A stretch of 64,000 nucleotides of DNA from JAZBPO01 sp963691775 (GTDB taxonomy: Bacteria > Pseudomonadota > Gammaproteobacteria > Pseudomonadales > Azotimanducaceae). Where the stretch lies: assembly GCA_963691775.1 (NCBI GenBank), contig OY829369.1:2232001-2296000 (forward strand). The letters are read 5' to 3'. Made by a program: the position numbers and the translations under genes. The notes under the pieces were generated by a model. It was not told the DNA's origin and did no database searches. It saw only the letters and a list, made by a program, of their open reading frames with translations. Positions 25,021 to 33,706 of this stretch are shown here, piece by piece (the first letter of the stretch is position 1; the number at the start of each line of letters is the position of its first letter).

Positions 25021-27072
25021 GTGAACCGTCCAGGAACTAACGGCAACGCCCGCAGTGCAAGACAAGCGTTCGAGGACGGCGCTGCCCTGATCAGGGCAGA
25101 CCGCCTCGACGCCGCCGACAAGTGTCTGCAGGCAGCACTCGACGCCCATCCGAACGATCCGAACCTGCTACGCCTGCAGGGCGTCTCCTTCGTCAGGCAG
25201 CGTCGCTTCGAAGAGGCCGAGCGCACCTTTACGCACGTGACGCGCCTTGCCCCTGCGCACCCTTCCGCCCACGAAGACCTCGCCAATGTACAGCTTTCGT
25301 TGCGCAAGCCCGATGCTGCGCTCCAGTCCTTGCGCTCGGCCATCAAGCACTCGCCGTCCCCCGCGCCGATACAGCAGCGCCTGGGCGAGCTACTGAGCAT
25401 TCTAGGCCGGGAGAGCGAGGCCGAGCAGGTCTTCGAAGATTCGCTCGCCGCAGATCCACAGCGCCGGGCGCTGGCGGACGCCCTGGAGCATGCCAATCGC
25501 GGCGAGCTGAGCCAGGCTGAAGCGATCTATCGCGACCTGCTGCGAAGGCGGCCCGAGGATGTCGACGCCCTTCGCCTGCTCGGCGTGCTCAATGTCCGCC
25601 GGGAACGCTATGACGAAGCCAGCGCTTTATTCCGTCGCGCAGTCGAGCTTGCGCCGGACTTCTGGAAAGCGTGGATCAATCTCGGCACGGCGCTCAGCGA
25701 ACAGCAAAAGTTCGAGGAAGCCGACACTGCCTTCCGCGAAGCCCTCGCGCTGCAGCCGGGATCGGTGCATACGCTGGAGCGCCTTGGCACCAACGCCATG
25801 AAAGCCAGCCGGCTCGACGAGTCCATCGATTGGCTAGAGCAGTCTCTCGCGATCAGCGCGAATCACTTCCCCTCACTGCTCTGCCTCGGGCACGCGCTGA
25901 AGACCCTAGGTCGTCAGGACGAGGCGATCGACGCCTACAGACGCTGCATCGATGCAAAGCCTGATTTCGGCGAGGCCTATTGGAGCCTCGCCAACCTGAA
26001 GACCTTCCGCTTCAGCGATGACGAGCTGGCGTCCATGGCCGAACACTTGGATGCAGTCGCCGACGCGGTCGGAGAAGAAGCCGCTGACGCTGAGATCGCC
26101 TTCAGTTTCGCCCTTGGCAAGGCCTGGGAGGATCGCAAGGACTACGCGCAGGCATTCGACTTCTACCACCGCGGAAACAGCAAGAAGCGCTTCGGCGTGA
26201 ACTACGACCCGATCGAATTCCAGGACAACAACGACCGGATCATCGAGGTGTTCACGCGCGAGTTCTTTGCAGAACGCGCGGGCTGGGGCCACGACGACGA
26301 TTCACCAATTCTGATCCTCGGCCTGCCACGCTCCGGATCAACGCTGCTCGAGCAGATCCTCGCAAGCCACTCGCAGGTGGAGGGCACGGCGGAACTGCAC
26401 TATCTGTTGCGCGGAGCGACTCAAGCAGGCCTCAACAGGACGGATGGCATCCGCTACCCGCAGGTGATGCACGAATTGCAATCACATCACGTTGCGGGCA
26501 TGGGTGAGGAGTACATCGAGCACACGCTGAAGCATCGAACCGGGGCGCGCTACTTCACCGACAAGATGCCCAACAACTTCACCGCGATCGGATACCTGCA
26601 TACCATCCTGCCGCACGCGAAGGTGATCGACGCGCGCCGCCATCCCCTCGACAGCTGCCTCGGCACATTCAAGCAGCTGTTCGCCAACGGCCAGGTGTTT
26701 TCCTACGACCTGTATGACCTTGCGCACTACTACATCCAGTACATGCGGCTCATGGACCACTGGGATGAGGTGTTACCGGGCAAGGTTCTGACCGTGCACT
26801 ACGAAGAAACCGTCGCTGACCTCGAGACGCAGGCTCGCGCCATTGCGCAGCACTGCGGGCTGCCCTGGGAGGACGGCATGCTGGCCTTCCACGAGAACAA
26901 GCGCGCAGTGCGCACAGCGAGTTCGGAGCAAGTCCGGCAGCCGATCTACGCATCATCCGTGGCGCTCTGGCGACGCTATGAGGACCAGCTCGAGGAGTTG
27001 ATCGACTACCTCGAGCCGGTGCTGCAGCGCCTGCGGCCAGCAGACCGCCCCCGAAGCCTCGAGGACGCTTAA
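25021..27072 (+). CDS. TPR-repeat sulfotransferase
   Basis: 683 residues from GTG 25021. The N-terminal half (about 10-330) consists of tetratricopeptide repeats, for example ALRLLGVLNVRRERYDEA and AWINLGTALSEQQKFEEA. From about residue 430 a sulfotransferase domain begins with the PAPS 5'-phosphosulfate loop LGLPRSGSTLLEQIL and continues to DKMPNNF and RHPLDSCLGTFKQLF. Many Proteobacteria have this TPR-sulfotransferase arrangement; acceptors are mostly unknown, with TPRs presumed to bind a protein or peptide. Its TAA stop is interleaved with that of the convergent gene in a shared TTAA. Confidence 0.85.
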   Translation: MNRPGTNGNARSARQAFEDGAALIRADRLDAADKCLQAALDAHPNDPNLLRLQGVSFVRQRRFEEAERTFTHVTRLAPAHPSAHEDLANVQLSLRKPDAALQSLRSAIKHSPSPAPIQQRLGELLSILGRESEAEQVFEDSLAADPQRRALADALEHANRGELSQAEAIYRDLLRRRPEDVDALRLLGVLNVRRERYDEASALFRRAVELAPDFWKAWINLGTALSEQQKFEEADTAFREALALQPGSVHTLERLGTNAMKASRLDESIDWLEQSLAISANHFPSLLCLGHALKTLGRQDEAIDAYRRCIDAKPDFGEAYWSLANLKTFRFSDDELASMAEHLDAVADAVGEEAADAEIAFSFALGKAWEDRKDYAQAFDFYHRGNSKKRFGVNYDPIEFQDNNDRIIEVFTREFFAERAGWGHDDDSPILILGLPRSGSTLLEQILASHSQVEGTAELHYLLRGATQAGLNRTDGIRYPQVMHELQSHHVAGMGEEYIEHTLKHRTGARYFTDKMPNNFTAIGYLHTILPHAKVIDARRHPLDSCLGTFKQLFANGQVFSYDLYDLAHYYIQYMRLMDHWDEVLPGKVLTVHYEETVADLETQARAIAQHCGLPWEDGMLAFHENKRAVRTASSEQVRQPIYASSVALWRRYEDQLEELIDYLEPVLQRLRPADRPRSLEDA

Positions 27073-28004
27073 GCAGGCACTTCCGGCCAGTCATAAGGCC
27101 AGACGGCCAGACCGTGGATGGCATTGCGAACATCCATGGTCAGATTGATCATCTTCTCCGGGCGCCGTGCACGAAGGTCGTAGAGCGTGATCGTTGAGGG
27201 CGATGAACCAGCGGCGACGAGGTGCTCGTCGATCCTGCAGAGCCCTCGCCCGAAACCCTGGCGGGCGATCCTGGAATCGTCCAGATCGGTATGGGTCAGA
27301 CGGTGCTCGGCGAAACGCGGCACTCGGTAGGCCTTGCGCGTACTCGGGCTCTCAAAGCGCACGGCGTCCGCGCGCGTGTCGTTGAAGAGTACGCCGTCCA
27401 AGAAGGGCTGCGCGTTGTGCACGCCCGCAGGAAGGGTCGACATCACGCCAACCCCCTTTCCATCGAAGCGCAGAAGCGCCTCCGTACGCAGGCCGCTGAT
27501 GAACATCCCGCCTGCCTCGCAGAAGACATTGTTGATGTGCAGCTTGTTGAGGAGCAGGGGGCCGTCACGCTTCGAAGGATCGAAGCGCTTCACCCCGAAG
27601 GCCATGCCTTCCGACAGCAGCTGCAGCCCCCAATCGAACAGACCGCTCTCCAGGTTCAATCCAAGGATGCTGTCAAAGCCGGTGGAGCTTACGAAAAGGT
27701 GCCCGCCGAAGACGCATATTTCGTGGCAGTGCTTGAGATAGGGATTTCGATAGGAAGTGCGCAATTCGAAGCGTTGGTCGAAGAAGAATATCTCGTCGCT
27801 TGCCGCGATGAAGATACCGTCGTCGTGGAATGCGATGCCCCGTAGACCGCGGTCCCAGCCGCGACCGCTCCAGTCAATGTCCATGGAGTCCCAGGTCACG
27901 GGATTCAGGATCTGGTTCGTTTCCGTATCGACAAGGTAAACGCCGCCGTGGCTCTCGCCCTGCTGGCTCCCCCGGACGACAGACGTCGCGATCAGACGCG
28001 GCAT
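27069..28004 (-). CDS. Uncharacterised propeller-like protein
   Basis: 311 residues; ATG 28004 has AGGAGAT immediately upstream. No signal peptide. The sequence is rich in short beta-strand blocks with repeated GI/GL-x-F/W phrases (GLRGIAFHDDGIFIAASD, CHEICVFGGHLFVSSTG, KLHINNVFCEAGGMFISG, IHGLAVWPYD), giving about five or six units as in six-bladed beta-propellers. I do not recognise a catalytic motif; several His residues (CHEI, LHINN) could coordinate a metal on the propeller axis. It is convergent with the TPR-sulfotransferase, sharing the TTAA at the stops, and is followed after 70 nt by an Asp/Asn-hydroxylase-like gene in the same direction. Confidence 0.55.
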   Translation of the reverse strand: MPRLIATSVVRGSQQGESHGGVYLVDTETNQILNPVTWDSMDIDWSGRGWDRGLRGIAFHDDGIFIAASDEIFFFDQRFELRTSYRNPYLKHCHEICVFGGHLFVSSTGFDSILGLNLESGLFDWGLQLLSEGMAFGVKRFDPSKRDGPLLLNKLHINNVFCEAGGMFISGLRTEALLRFDGKGVGVMSTLPAGVHNAQPFLDGVLFNDTRADAVRFESPSTRKAYRVPRFAEHRLTHTDLDDSRIARQGFGRGLCRIDEHLVAAGSSPSTITLYDLRARRPEKMINLTMDVRNAIHGLAVWPYDWPEVPA

Positions 28005-28074
28005 CCGGATCTCCTTGCGCTCACCCGCACTCGGCGACCTTTGATCGCCCCCCTGCCACCCGAATGCTTATTCA

Positions 28075-28632
28075 TCACGCCGCTTGCTGGCCAGGGATGT
28101 AGTCGAAGATGAACGTGATCCGGTCTTCGTCACCGCCGTTGATGACGCCGTGCCGCTTTTGATTATTGATCTCGTAGGCGTGCCCGATCGCCATGCGATG
28201 CGGCCGGCCATCAATCATGAAACGAACCTTGCGGTTCGTCGTGATCGGAATGTGTATGCGGTGGCTGTGCCTGAAGGAAGGGTGGTTGTCGGTATGGGGC
28301 GTGATCGTGGTCCCGGCCTTCAGCTTTGCGGCCATGGCGCGGATGATTGTGCCGCCCGGCGCGTAATGCTGGGCGATGATGCCGTGCATGAGCGGGAGCG
28401 CCAGTTCAGCCAGCCGCTCCCAGCCGTGCCCTTTCACAACATCGATGGCGGGCCAGTCATCATGATTGCAAAACACGAGCAGCACCGACTCAGTGTTGTA
28501 GTGCACCTCGTGATAGCGAGTCTGACGGACCCGTTCTTCCTGCCAAGTGTCCTCATCGAGCGCTAGAAGTGCGTGCTTCAGCTCCGTCACGGCAACGGTG
28601 CCGAGGTCCTTTAAAGGCTCTTGAATGTCCAT
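28075..28632 (-). CDS. Aspartyl/asparaginyl beta-hydroxylase-like oxygenase
   Basis: 185 residues from ATG 28632; GTG 28665 would add 11 residues and has AGGA only 3 nt away. A compact double-stranded beta-helix oxygenase: HTDNHPSFRHSHRIHIPI supplies the metal-binding His and the following RIHIP block of the Asp_Arg_Hydrox family, and NNQKRHGVINGG carries the distal His. It would be Fe(II)/2-oxoglutarate dependent and could hydroxylate a peptide or free amino acid. In similar genomic settings such genes accompany TPR-sulfotransferases, so a shared peptide-modification role is conceivable. Confidence 0.75.
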   Translation of the reverse strand: MDIQEPLKDLGTVAVTELKHALLALDEDTWQEERVRQTRYHEVHYNTESVLLVFCNHDDWPAIDVVKGHGWERLAELALPLMHGIIAQHYAPGGTIIRAMAAKLKAGTTITPHTDNHPSFRHSHRIHIPITTNRKVRFMIDGRPHRMAIGHAYEINNQKRHGVINGGDEDRITFIFDYIPGQQAA

Positions 28633-28802
28633 GTGATCAGGGTAGGTCAGCAGGCTGCCGCACACCAGTCCTGGTCGCTTTCATAGCCTGTTCTGCGGTT
28701 CCAGAAGCGATCTCGAGTGACCTCGCATCGCAGCCCGAAAGCGCCGAGTCAACGCACGAGAGGCCGCCAAACGCCCCCTCGCGCAAAAGGTGCCCCCCGA
28801 CG

Positions 28803-29969
28803 TCAGCGCAGCTCCGGCGCCAGGCCCTCACCCATGAGATCGACAAAGTTCCCGGCATAGAACGCATCCACCGCTGACTCGGACAGGCCATCCAGCGTTT
28901 CCCCGAACCGCTTGAGCGGATTGCGCCCGCCCTCCACGTGCGGGAAATCCGTGGAGAACAGGCACATTTCCTCGAAGGAATTGCGAATGATCCAGCCGGT
29001 GTCCTCGTGGGGATACGGGGTGACGCGCAATTGGCGCCGAGCGATCTCCGAAGGCTTGGCCGACAGCTTCTGCAGGCGCTCCTCGTTCCTTACGAAGGCA
29101 TGAGCCGCCGAATCCAGGTTGCGCAGCCAGCCCGGCAGCCAGGACGCGCCCAACTCGATCGCCCCCCACTTCAGTTTCGGGAAGCGGTCGAAGACGCCGT
29201 CGATGATGAGCGTCGCGAGGGTCTGCTGGACGGACGTGGAGATCGGCAGATAGGTGATCGATGTGAAGTTCGCGTCTCCGCCATGGAAGTCGGGCACGGC
29301 GGGCAAGCCGTTTATCTTCCAGGTGGGGCTGAGCTTTTCCTCACCGCCAACGTGGAACAGGATGGGCAGACCTGCCTCCTCGGCCATGGCCCAGACCGGG
29401 AACAAGCCCGTATGGCTTGGGCTGTGATGCTGCGGGCACCACGAAGGCACCATCAGCGCCTTGGCGCCCATCTCGATCGCTTCCTTCGCAGTGCGCACCG
29501 CGCGATCAAAGTCCTCCAGAGGCACGTAGGCCGTCGCCAGCAGCCGGGGATCGACGGAGCAGAAATCCGTCATCATCCGGTTGTGCGCCGTCGCGGCTCC
29601 GTAGCACAGCTCCATGTCGTCCGTCTGATCGAAGCCGAAGTTTCCGAGGCAGAAGGTGGTGAAGACGAGCTGACTCGCGACGCCGATCGCATCGACCGCC
29701 TGAGGTCGATCTTCGCGCAGAAAGGCGCCATGCGCGTCATAGTTCTTGCGCAGCATGATGTTGGTCTCGGCGTCGGATCTGAACACTGCATCCGCCTGCC
29801 GCGCCTCGGCCTCCTCCACCGCCAACCGGCTGCCCACCCGAACGCCGAGGTTCGGGTGTTCGAGGAAGCGCTTGAGGAGCGAGGATTCGAAGTAGGGGTT
29901 CAGGCAGTCGGACAGCTCCATGAGATGGCTGTCGGCGTCATGGACGTGGCGATTCTCGATGTACGGCAT
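28803..29969 (-). CDS. Amidohydrolase family 2 metal-dependent hydrolase/decarboxylase
   Basis: 388 residues; ATG 29969 follows GGAGGGTAAGGA. A TIM-barrel amidohydrolase: HDADSHLMELSD contains the first-strand D-x-H motif, a mid-barrel His lies in LFHVGGEE, and FSTDFPHVEGG supplies the terminal metal Asp. These proteins (ACMSD/gamma-resorcylate decarboxylase-like) hydrolyse or decarboxylate cyclic and aromatic acids. No operon partner clarifies the substrate. The downstream PHVEGGRNPLKRF helix pattern is common in marine and actinobacterial degradative loci. Confidence 0.78.
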   Translation of the reverse strand: MPYIENRHVHDADSHLMELSDCLNPYFESSLLKRFLEHPNLGVRVGSRLAVEEAEARQADAVFRSDAETNIMLRKNYDAHGAFLREDRPQAVDAIGVASQLVFTTFCLGNFGFDQTDDMELCYGAATAHNRMMTDFCSVDPRLLATAYVPLEDFDRAVRTAKEAIEMGAKALMVPSWCPQHHSPSHTGLFPVWAMAEEAGLPILFHVGGEEKLSPTWKINGLPAVPDFHGGDANFTSITYLPISTSVQQTLATLIIDGVFDRFPKLKWGAIELGASWLPGWLRNLDSAAHAFVRNEERLQKLSAKPSEIARRQLRVTPYPHEDTGWIIRNSFEEMCLFSTDFPHVEGGRNPLKRFGETLDGLSESAVDAFYAGNFVDLMGEGLAPELR

Positions 29970-30506
29970 TCCTTACCCTCCGTTGGGAAATGCGACGGCC
30001 GCCCGGGCGACACTCGAGAAGCGGGCTCCGCGTCAACGGGCGTGGCATTGCGCCCTCGTCGGTCCGCTCCAGGGCCGGGAGGTTTCGAGCCTCGATGAGC
30101 TTCAGGCGCCGAATGACCAAGACCCGCGCGCTCCCCATGCCGGCCCGGCAAGCTCGAAACATTCCCCCGGCGCAGACGAATACCATCTGAGCGCCAGGGT
30201 CCGCAATTCGGAGCCGGTGCTGCGTGCAGGGCAGATCACCGCCGACAGGTGGCGCACTCAGCGTCTCGAACATTCGAGCACAGAAGCGGCAGTGGTCGAC
30301 CTGACTGCCACACATGCGTTCTCGCCTATGTGCGGTTCATGGACGAGTTCGCCTGCGATGCTGTCACCGCCGAAGGTCAGATCGCTCCGATCCGGCTCAT
30401 CGGCGAAGGTCACCACTACATTCAGCTGCCTCGCAAAGTGTTCCCGGGCGCGATCGCTTCTCGCAGCCAGGCCGGCACGCAGGGCGCGCCGTATTCCGCA
30501 GGCACA
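29970..30506. other. 537-nt stretch without a convincing gene; in-frame open extension of the GST frame
   Basis: No ORF with a plausible start and domain was found on either strand. However, the reading frame of the downstream-transcribed GST continues open on the minus strand for 82 codons after its TGA (30507-30509), ending at TGA 30258. The predicted text is balanced in composition (for example FADEPDRSDLTFGG), unlike the Arg-rich shadows elsewhere. It could be a decayed 3' end, a readthrough extension or chance. Confidence 0.4.
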
Positions 30507-31574
30507 TCACCTACCCCCGTCCGCAGCGAGCACTTCGCATCCCGTTCCGGCCAGCACCGCGGCAAGCCGGGCGCGATCGCGATCCACGAGGCGCGCTGTA
30601 GCCTCCCTCAGCCATCGCAGACACTTGACGTGGTAAGGGAACGGATCCTGTTCCCAGGGCCGGCCGTCGAGGGTCATCCGAACGCGATCGGCACCTTCCG
30701 CCACGGCGCGCGCGTTACCGGCAAGATAGGGCAGATAGATTCGGCCGACTTCGCCCAGCAGATCGACCAGCGTCGCGGGCAGATTATCGGCGTCCAGCCA
30801 GTCTCCTTCCGACACCCGATAACCTGACAGGTCCTCGAGGGACTCCACCCAGGCGTAGACCCGGGGGTGATGCGCAAGCACGTGCGCCTGCGGCGTCGGA
30901 TCGAACAGCGCAAGACAGGTGAGCTGGCCGTAGAACGCGAAGTCACAGGACCCGGGACGCTCCCCCATGAGGAATGGCAACCGCGTCAGGTGCCGATCCA
31001 GCAGCGCGACAACGCGCTCGAAGCTCGCCTCGATCGTCGGCCGAGTCATCTCGTTGGAACCAACATAGGGCAGGCGGGAGATCTGCCGTTCGCGCACGAA
31101 CTTCGCCATTGCCTGATGCTGTGCGTCGGCGGTGGACACTGCCCCGTGCAGCGGCAATATATCGCCGGCCTTCTGGATGTCCGCGTCGTAGTACCAGCGA
31201 TAGTGGAACATGGCTTTCGTCAGCCACTCGTCACCAAAGTCCTCGAGCAGCAAATCGACACAGGCCAGCACAGGATCTGAAGGAATGATCGACCGACCCT
31301 GATGCTCTTTCTCGAGGCGCCGAATAATCGGGGTGGAGTCGGTCACTGCGACCTCCTCGCCCGCCTCATCCTCGAAGTAGAACGTCGGCAAGAGCGGGAC
31401 CTTGGGCTGCGCGCGCCTGGGATAATGGGGATTACTACCGCCGTCATCGAAGAGTCGCGACTGGCGCTCGAAGCGATAGGGAATGTTCCTGAAACGCATG
31501 GCCGCAAGCATCTTGCGCGTGTACGGCGAACCCACGCCGCCCATGAGCACCTGCGCTTTGGGTTTCTCTGTCAC
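30507..31574 (-). CDS. Long glutathione S-transferase family protein
   Basis: 355 residues from GTG 31574 (GAGGTAA about 8 nt upstream). A thioredoxin-like N-terminal domain, MGGVGSPYTRKMLAAMRF, with a Ser-Pro-Tyr start and a DSTPIIRRLE block replacing the usual ES-x-AI glutathione site, is followed by a helical GST C-domain (FLMGERPGSCDFAFYGQLTC). At 355 residues it is over 100 longer than standard GSTs, the extra length being a C-terminal helical tail from about 240. Function is unknown; it may be a glutathione-dependent lyase or isomerase. The open frame after its stop is noted separately. Confidence 0.75.
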   Translation of the reverse strand: MTEKPKAQVLMGGVGSPYTRKMLAAMRFRNIPYRFERQSRLFDDGGSNPHYPRRAQPKVPLLPTFYFEDEAGEEVAVTDSTPIIRRLEKEHQGRSIIPSDPVLACVDLLLEDFGDEWLTKAMFHYRWYYDADIQKAGDILPLHGAVSTADAQHQAMAKFVRERQISRLPYVGSNEMTRPTIEASFERVVALLDRHLTRLPFLMGERPGSCDFAFYGQLTCLALFDPTPQAHVLAHHPRVYAWVESLEDLSGYRVSEGDWLDADNLPATLVDLLGEVGRIYLPYLAGNARAVAEGADRVRMTLDGRPWEQDPFPYHVKCLRWLREATARLVDRDRARLAAVLAGTGCEVLAADGGR

Positions 31575-31673
31575 GGTGCTGTTACCTCTTGTCGAATCTC
31601 GGTTGAAGGCCGCAGGGACTCCCGCCTGGGCAAGGGCGCACGGGATCGGGCTTCGAGCGCCGATCTGCGCACG

Positions 31674-33647
31674 TCAGTGAGCCGCGACCCCAGGGGCTGG
31701 TGGCATTGAGGCGCCGGGCGCAGCACCGACCCATATTGGCGATGACCAGGCCCGTTCACGCACGAGCGCGGGGACGTCGTCTCTGGGTGCTTCTCCGACG
31801 CGGAGCGCATCCCATGTACTCCAGCGACAGGTCGGGTTTTCAAGGACGCGCACGTAGTAGAAGGCAGGGGTCGACGGATCGAACTCCGGGTCCTGCCAGA
31901 CCGCCTGCAGCTCGCTTGCGCCTCGATCAGAGCTGAATGCGCAGTTCGTGAGATCGACCATCGCACCGTTATCGGGGCAGCGCCCGGCCGCGTCCGGCGC
32001 GAGCCCATCAGAACATGCAATGTCGACAACCCGTTCATGGGTCGCGCCTCCCTCGAGCCACCCCTTTACCATCTGGACGCGCGCCAGAGGCGCACTGAAC
32101 GGGTCCTGGGCCGCAGAAATGAAGAACACCGGAGGCGCCCCGCCAGCCGCCAGCTCCGCCCCCATCGGCACACCGCGCGCATCGGCAAGTGCGATCGGAT
32201 CACTCGCCCGATCGACGTCTGCCGGAATGTCCGGGCCGGCGAAGAAGCGCAGGCGGATACGTGTACCGCTCGTGCCGTAGCTCTCCCGGCGCTGCATTGC
32301 GTCGAAGAGCGCATCGCGGGTATTGGTCTCGGACCACAGCGCGGTAAGCCCGCCCGGGTTGTTCGATATCGGGGAAGTGGCACCGGCGGGCGGCGACGCC
32401 AAACGCCGCTGCGCGGGACCGGAGAGATTGGCCACGGCACCGCGAAAGTCCCATTCCTCCGTGTCCCCGGGCACGCTGCTGTGCGTGTCTGTAGAGGCTG
32501 ACATGCCGAACCGCAGCGGGTTGAATCCAAGATCCGCTTCAAGCTCGAGTCCGCGCTTCAGCCCCCCGCGAGCATAGGAAGGCTGCGTAGCGCAGCCGAT
32601 GTCCTCTCCCGCCTCACAGAGCGGCACGATCTGCTCGAAACCGCACGCTTCATCGCTCGCGCCCGCCCCCACAGCACACTCGGAAGCGCCCTTGATCTGG
32701 AACACCTCGACCAGCGGCTCCGACCTTCCGCGCAGCGCCCAATCCTCTTCTGTGTAGGGATCGCCGTCGATAGTCACATCGCCAAAGGCCAGGCCCCAGG
32801 TCTTGTTCATGTTGTGCATGATCGTCAGCACCTCGCACGGCTCCGTGCAGTCCCGCTCGAGCGCGCGCCAGAGATCGAGGGCGGTCTGCGCGTCGAACGC
32901 GCTGGTTGCATGCTCTGGCACATCCGAGCCACGAAAGATGACGTTGCGGTGAAGCTTTCCTCGCTCAGGCAGCGGCGGTGAGTACTCATAGGCGATGAAG
33001 GTCGTGAACGTACCGGGGTCGTCGAAGCGATCCGCGGCGTCACGAATCCGCCGCCAGGTCGAATCTTCGAGAGCAAGGCAGTCCGCCGACTCCGGGCACA
33101 GAGTTCCGGCGCGTTTCATCGGCCGCCGCTCACCCTGCGAGCGCAGCTGCATGAACATCGCGCGAGACGGCACTTCGAAGGACGTACACACCGCTTCCGC
33201 GGCAGGCGCGATCGAGGGCCCGCCGCACAGGGCATCAAGGGAAAAGCTCTCGGCATGGTCCGTGAGCGCGACGAAATCCAGGGGGCGCGAGAGCACGGCG
33301 GTTTCGCCGGTGCCATAGGACAGAGGATTGCCGCTCGCGAAGCGATAGGCCTCATCGGGACCGAAGCGATTACCGAAGAGGTAGGCGTCGAAGCTCAGTG
33401 ACGTGTGCACGTGCAGGTCGCCGAAGTAGACGTTGCGCCGCGGATTCCGGGGCTGCACCACGCGCTCGGCGCGGTAAGTCGGTACGGCCGATTCATCCTG
33501 AGCCTCTGCCGCCTCGCGCATGCGCGAGAGTACCTCCGGGTCGTTCAGGGGCACTGCGCCGTTCAACCAGCTCCAGCCGTACCAGATTCCACCCGCAACG
33601 CACACGAGCGCGATCACGACGACAAGCTTCACTCTATTGCTATTCAT
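31674..33647 (-). CDS. DUF3604 PHP-like protein, membrane-anchored (second of pair)
   Basis: 657 residues from ATG 33647 (GGGAGGGGG Shine-Dalgarno; an upstream in-frame start at 33671 adds 8 residues). An N-terminal transmembrane helix, KLVVVIALVCVAGGIWYGW, anchors it facing the periplasm. The DUF3604 domain follows: NVYFGDLHVHTSLSFDAY, ALTDHAESFSLDA and YEYSP with HRNVIFRG. The HxH and TDHAE motifs are those of PHP-type metal phosphoesterases. The ending NPTCRWSTWDALR followed by FSSPIWV-like text is shared with the adjacent paralogue. Substrate is unknown. 59 nt separate it from the paralogue upstream. Confidence 0.78.
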   Translation of the reverse strand: MNSNRVKLVVVIALVCVAGGIWYGWSWLNGAVPLNDPEVLSRMREAAEAQDESAVPTYRAERVVQPRNPRRNVYFGDLHVHTSLSFDAYLFGNRFGPDEAYRFASGNPLSYGTGETAVLSRPLDFVALTDHAESFSLDALCGGPSIAPAAEAVCTSFEVPSRAMFMQLRSQGERRPMKRAGTLCPESADCLALEDSTWRRIRDAADRFDDPGTFTTFIAYEYSPPLPERGKLHRNVIFRGSDVPEHATSAFDAQTALDLWRALERDCTEPCEVLTIMHNMNKTWGLAFGDVTIDGDPYTEEDWALRGRSEPLVEVFQIKGASECAVGAGASDEACGFEQIVPLCEAGEDIGCATQPSYARGGLKRGLELEADLGFNPLRFGMSASTDTHSSVPGDTEEWDFRGAVANLSGPAQRRLASPPAGATSPISNNPGGLTALWSETNTRDALFDAMQRRESYGTSGTRIRLRFFAGPDIPADVDRASDPIALADARGVPMGAELAAGGAPPVFFISAAQDPFSAPLARVQMVKGWLEGGATHERVVDIACSDGLAPDAAGRCPDNGAMVDLTNCAFSSDRGASELQAVWQDPEFDPSTPAFYYVRVLENPTCRWSTWDALRVGEAPRDDVPALVRERAWSSPIWVGAAPGASMPPAPGVAAH

Positions 33648-33706
33648 GGGTGCCCCCTCCCGAAGCAACACAGCGGCGCAGCCTACCCCGCCCGCAACGG
33701 CCTTGC

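Noticed and set aside
28938..30098. 386-codon plus-strand ORF antisense to the amidohydrolase
   Set aside because: Composition and lack of motifs mark it as a shadow of a well-supported gene.
30249..30827. 192-codon plus-strand ORF overlapping the GST gene
   Set aside because: Antisense to the GST, no start signal or domain; the region is covered by the gap note instead.
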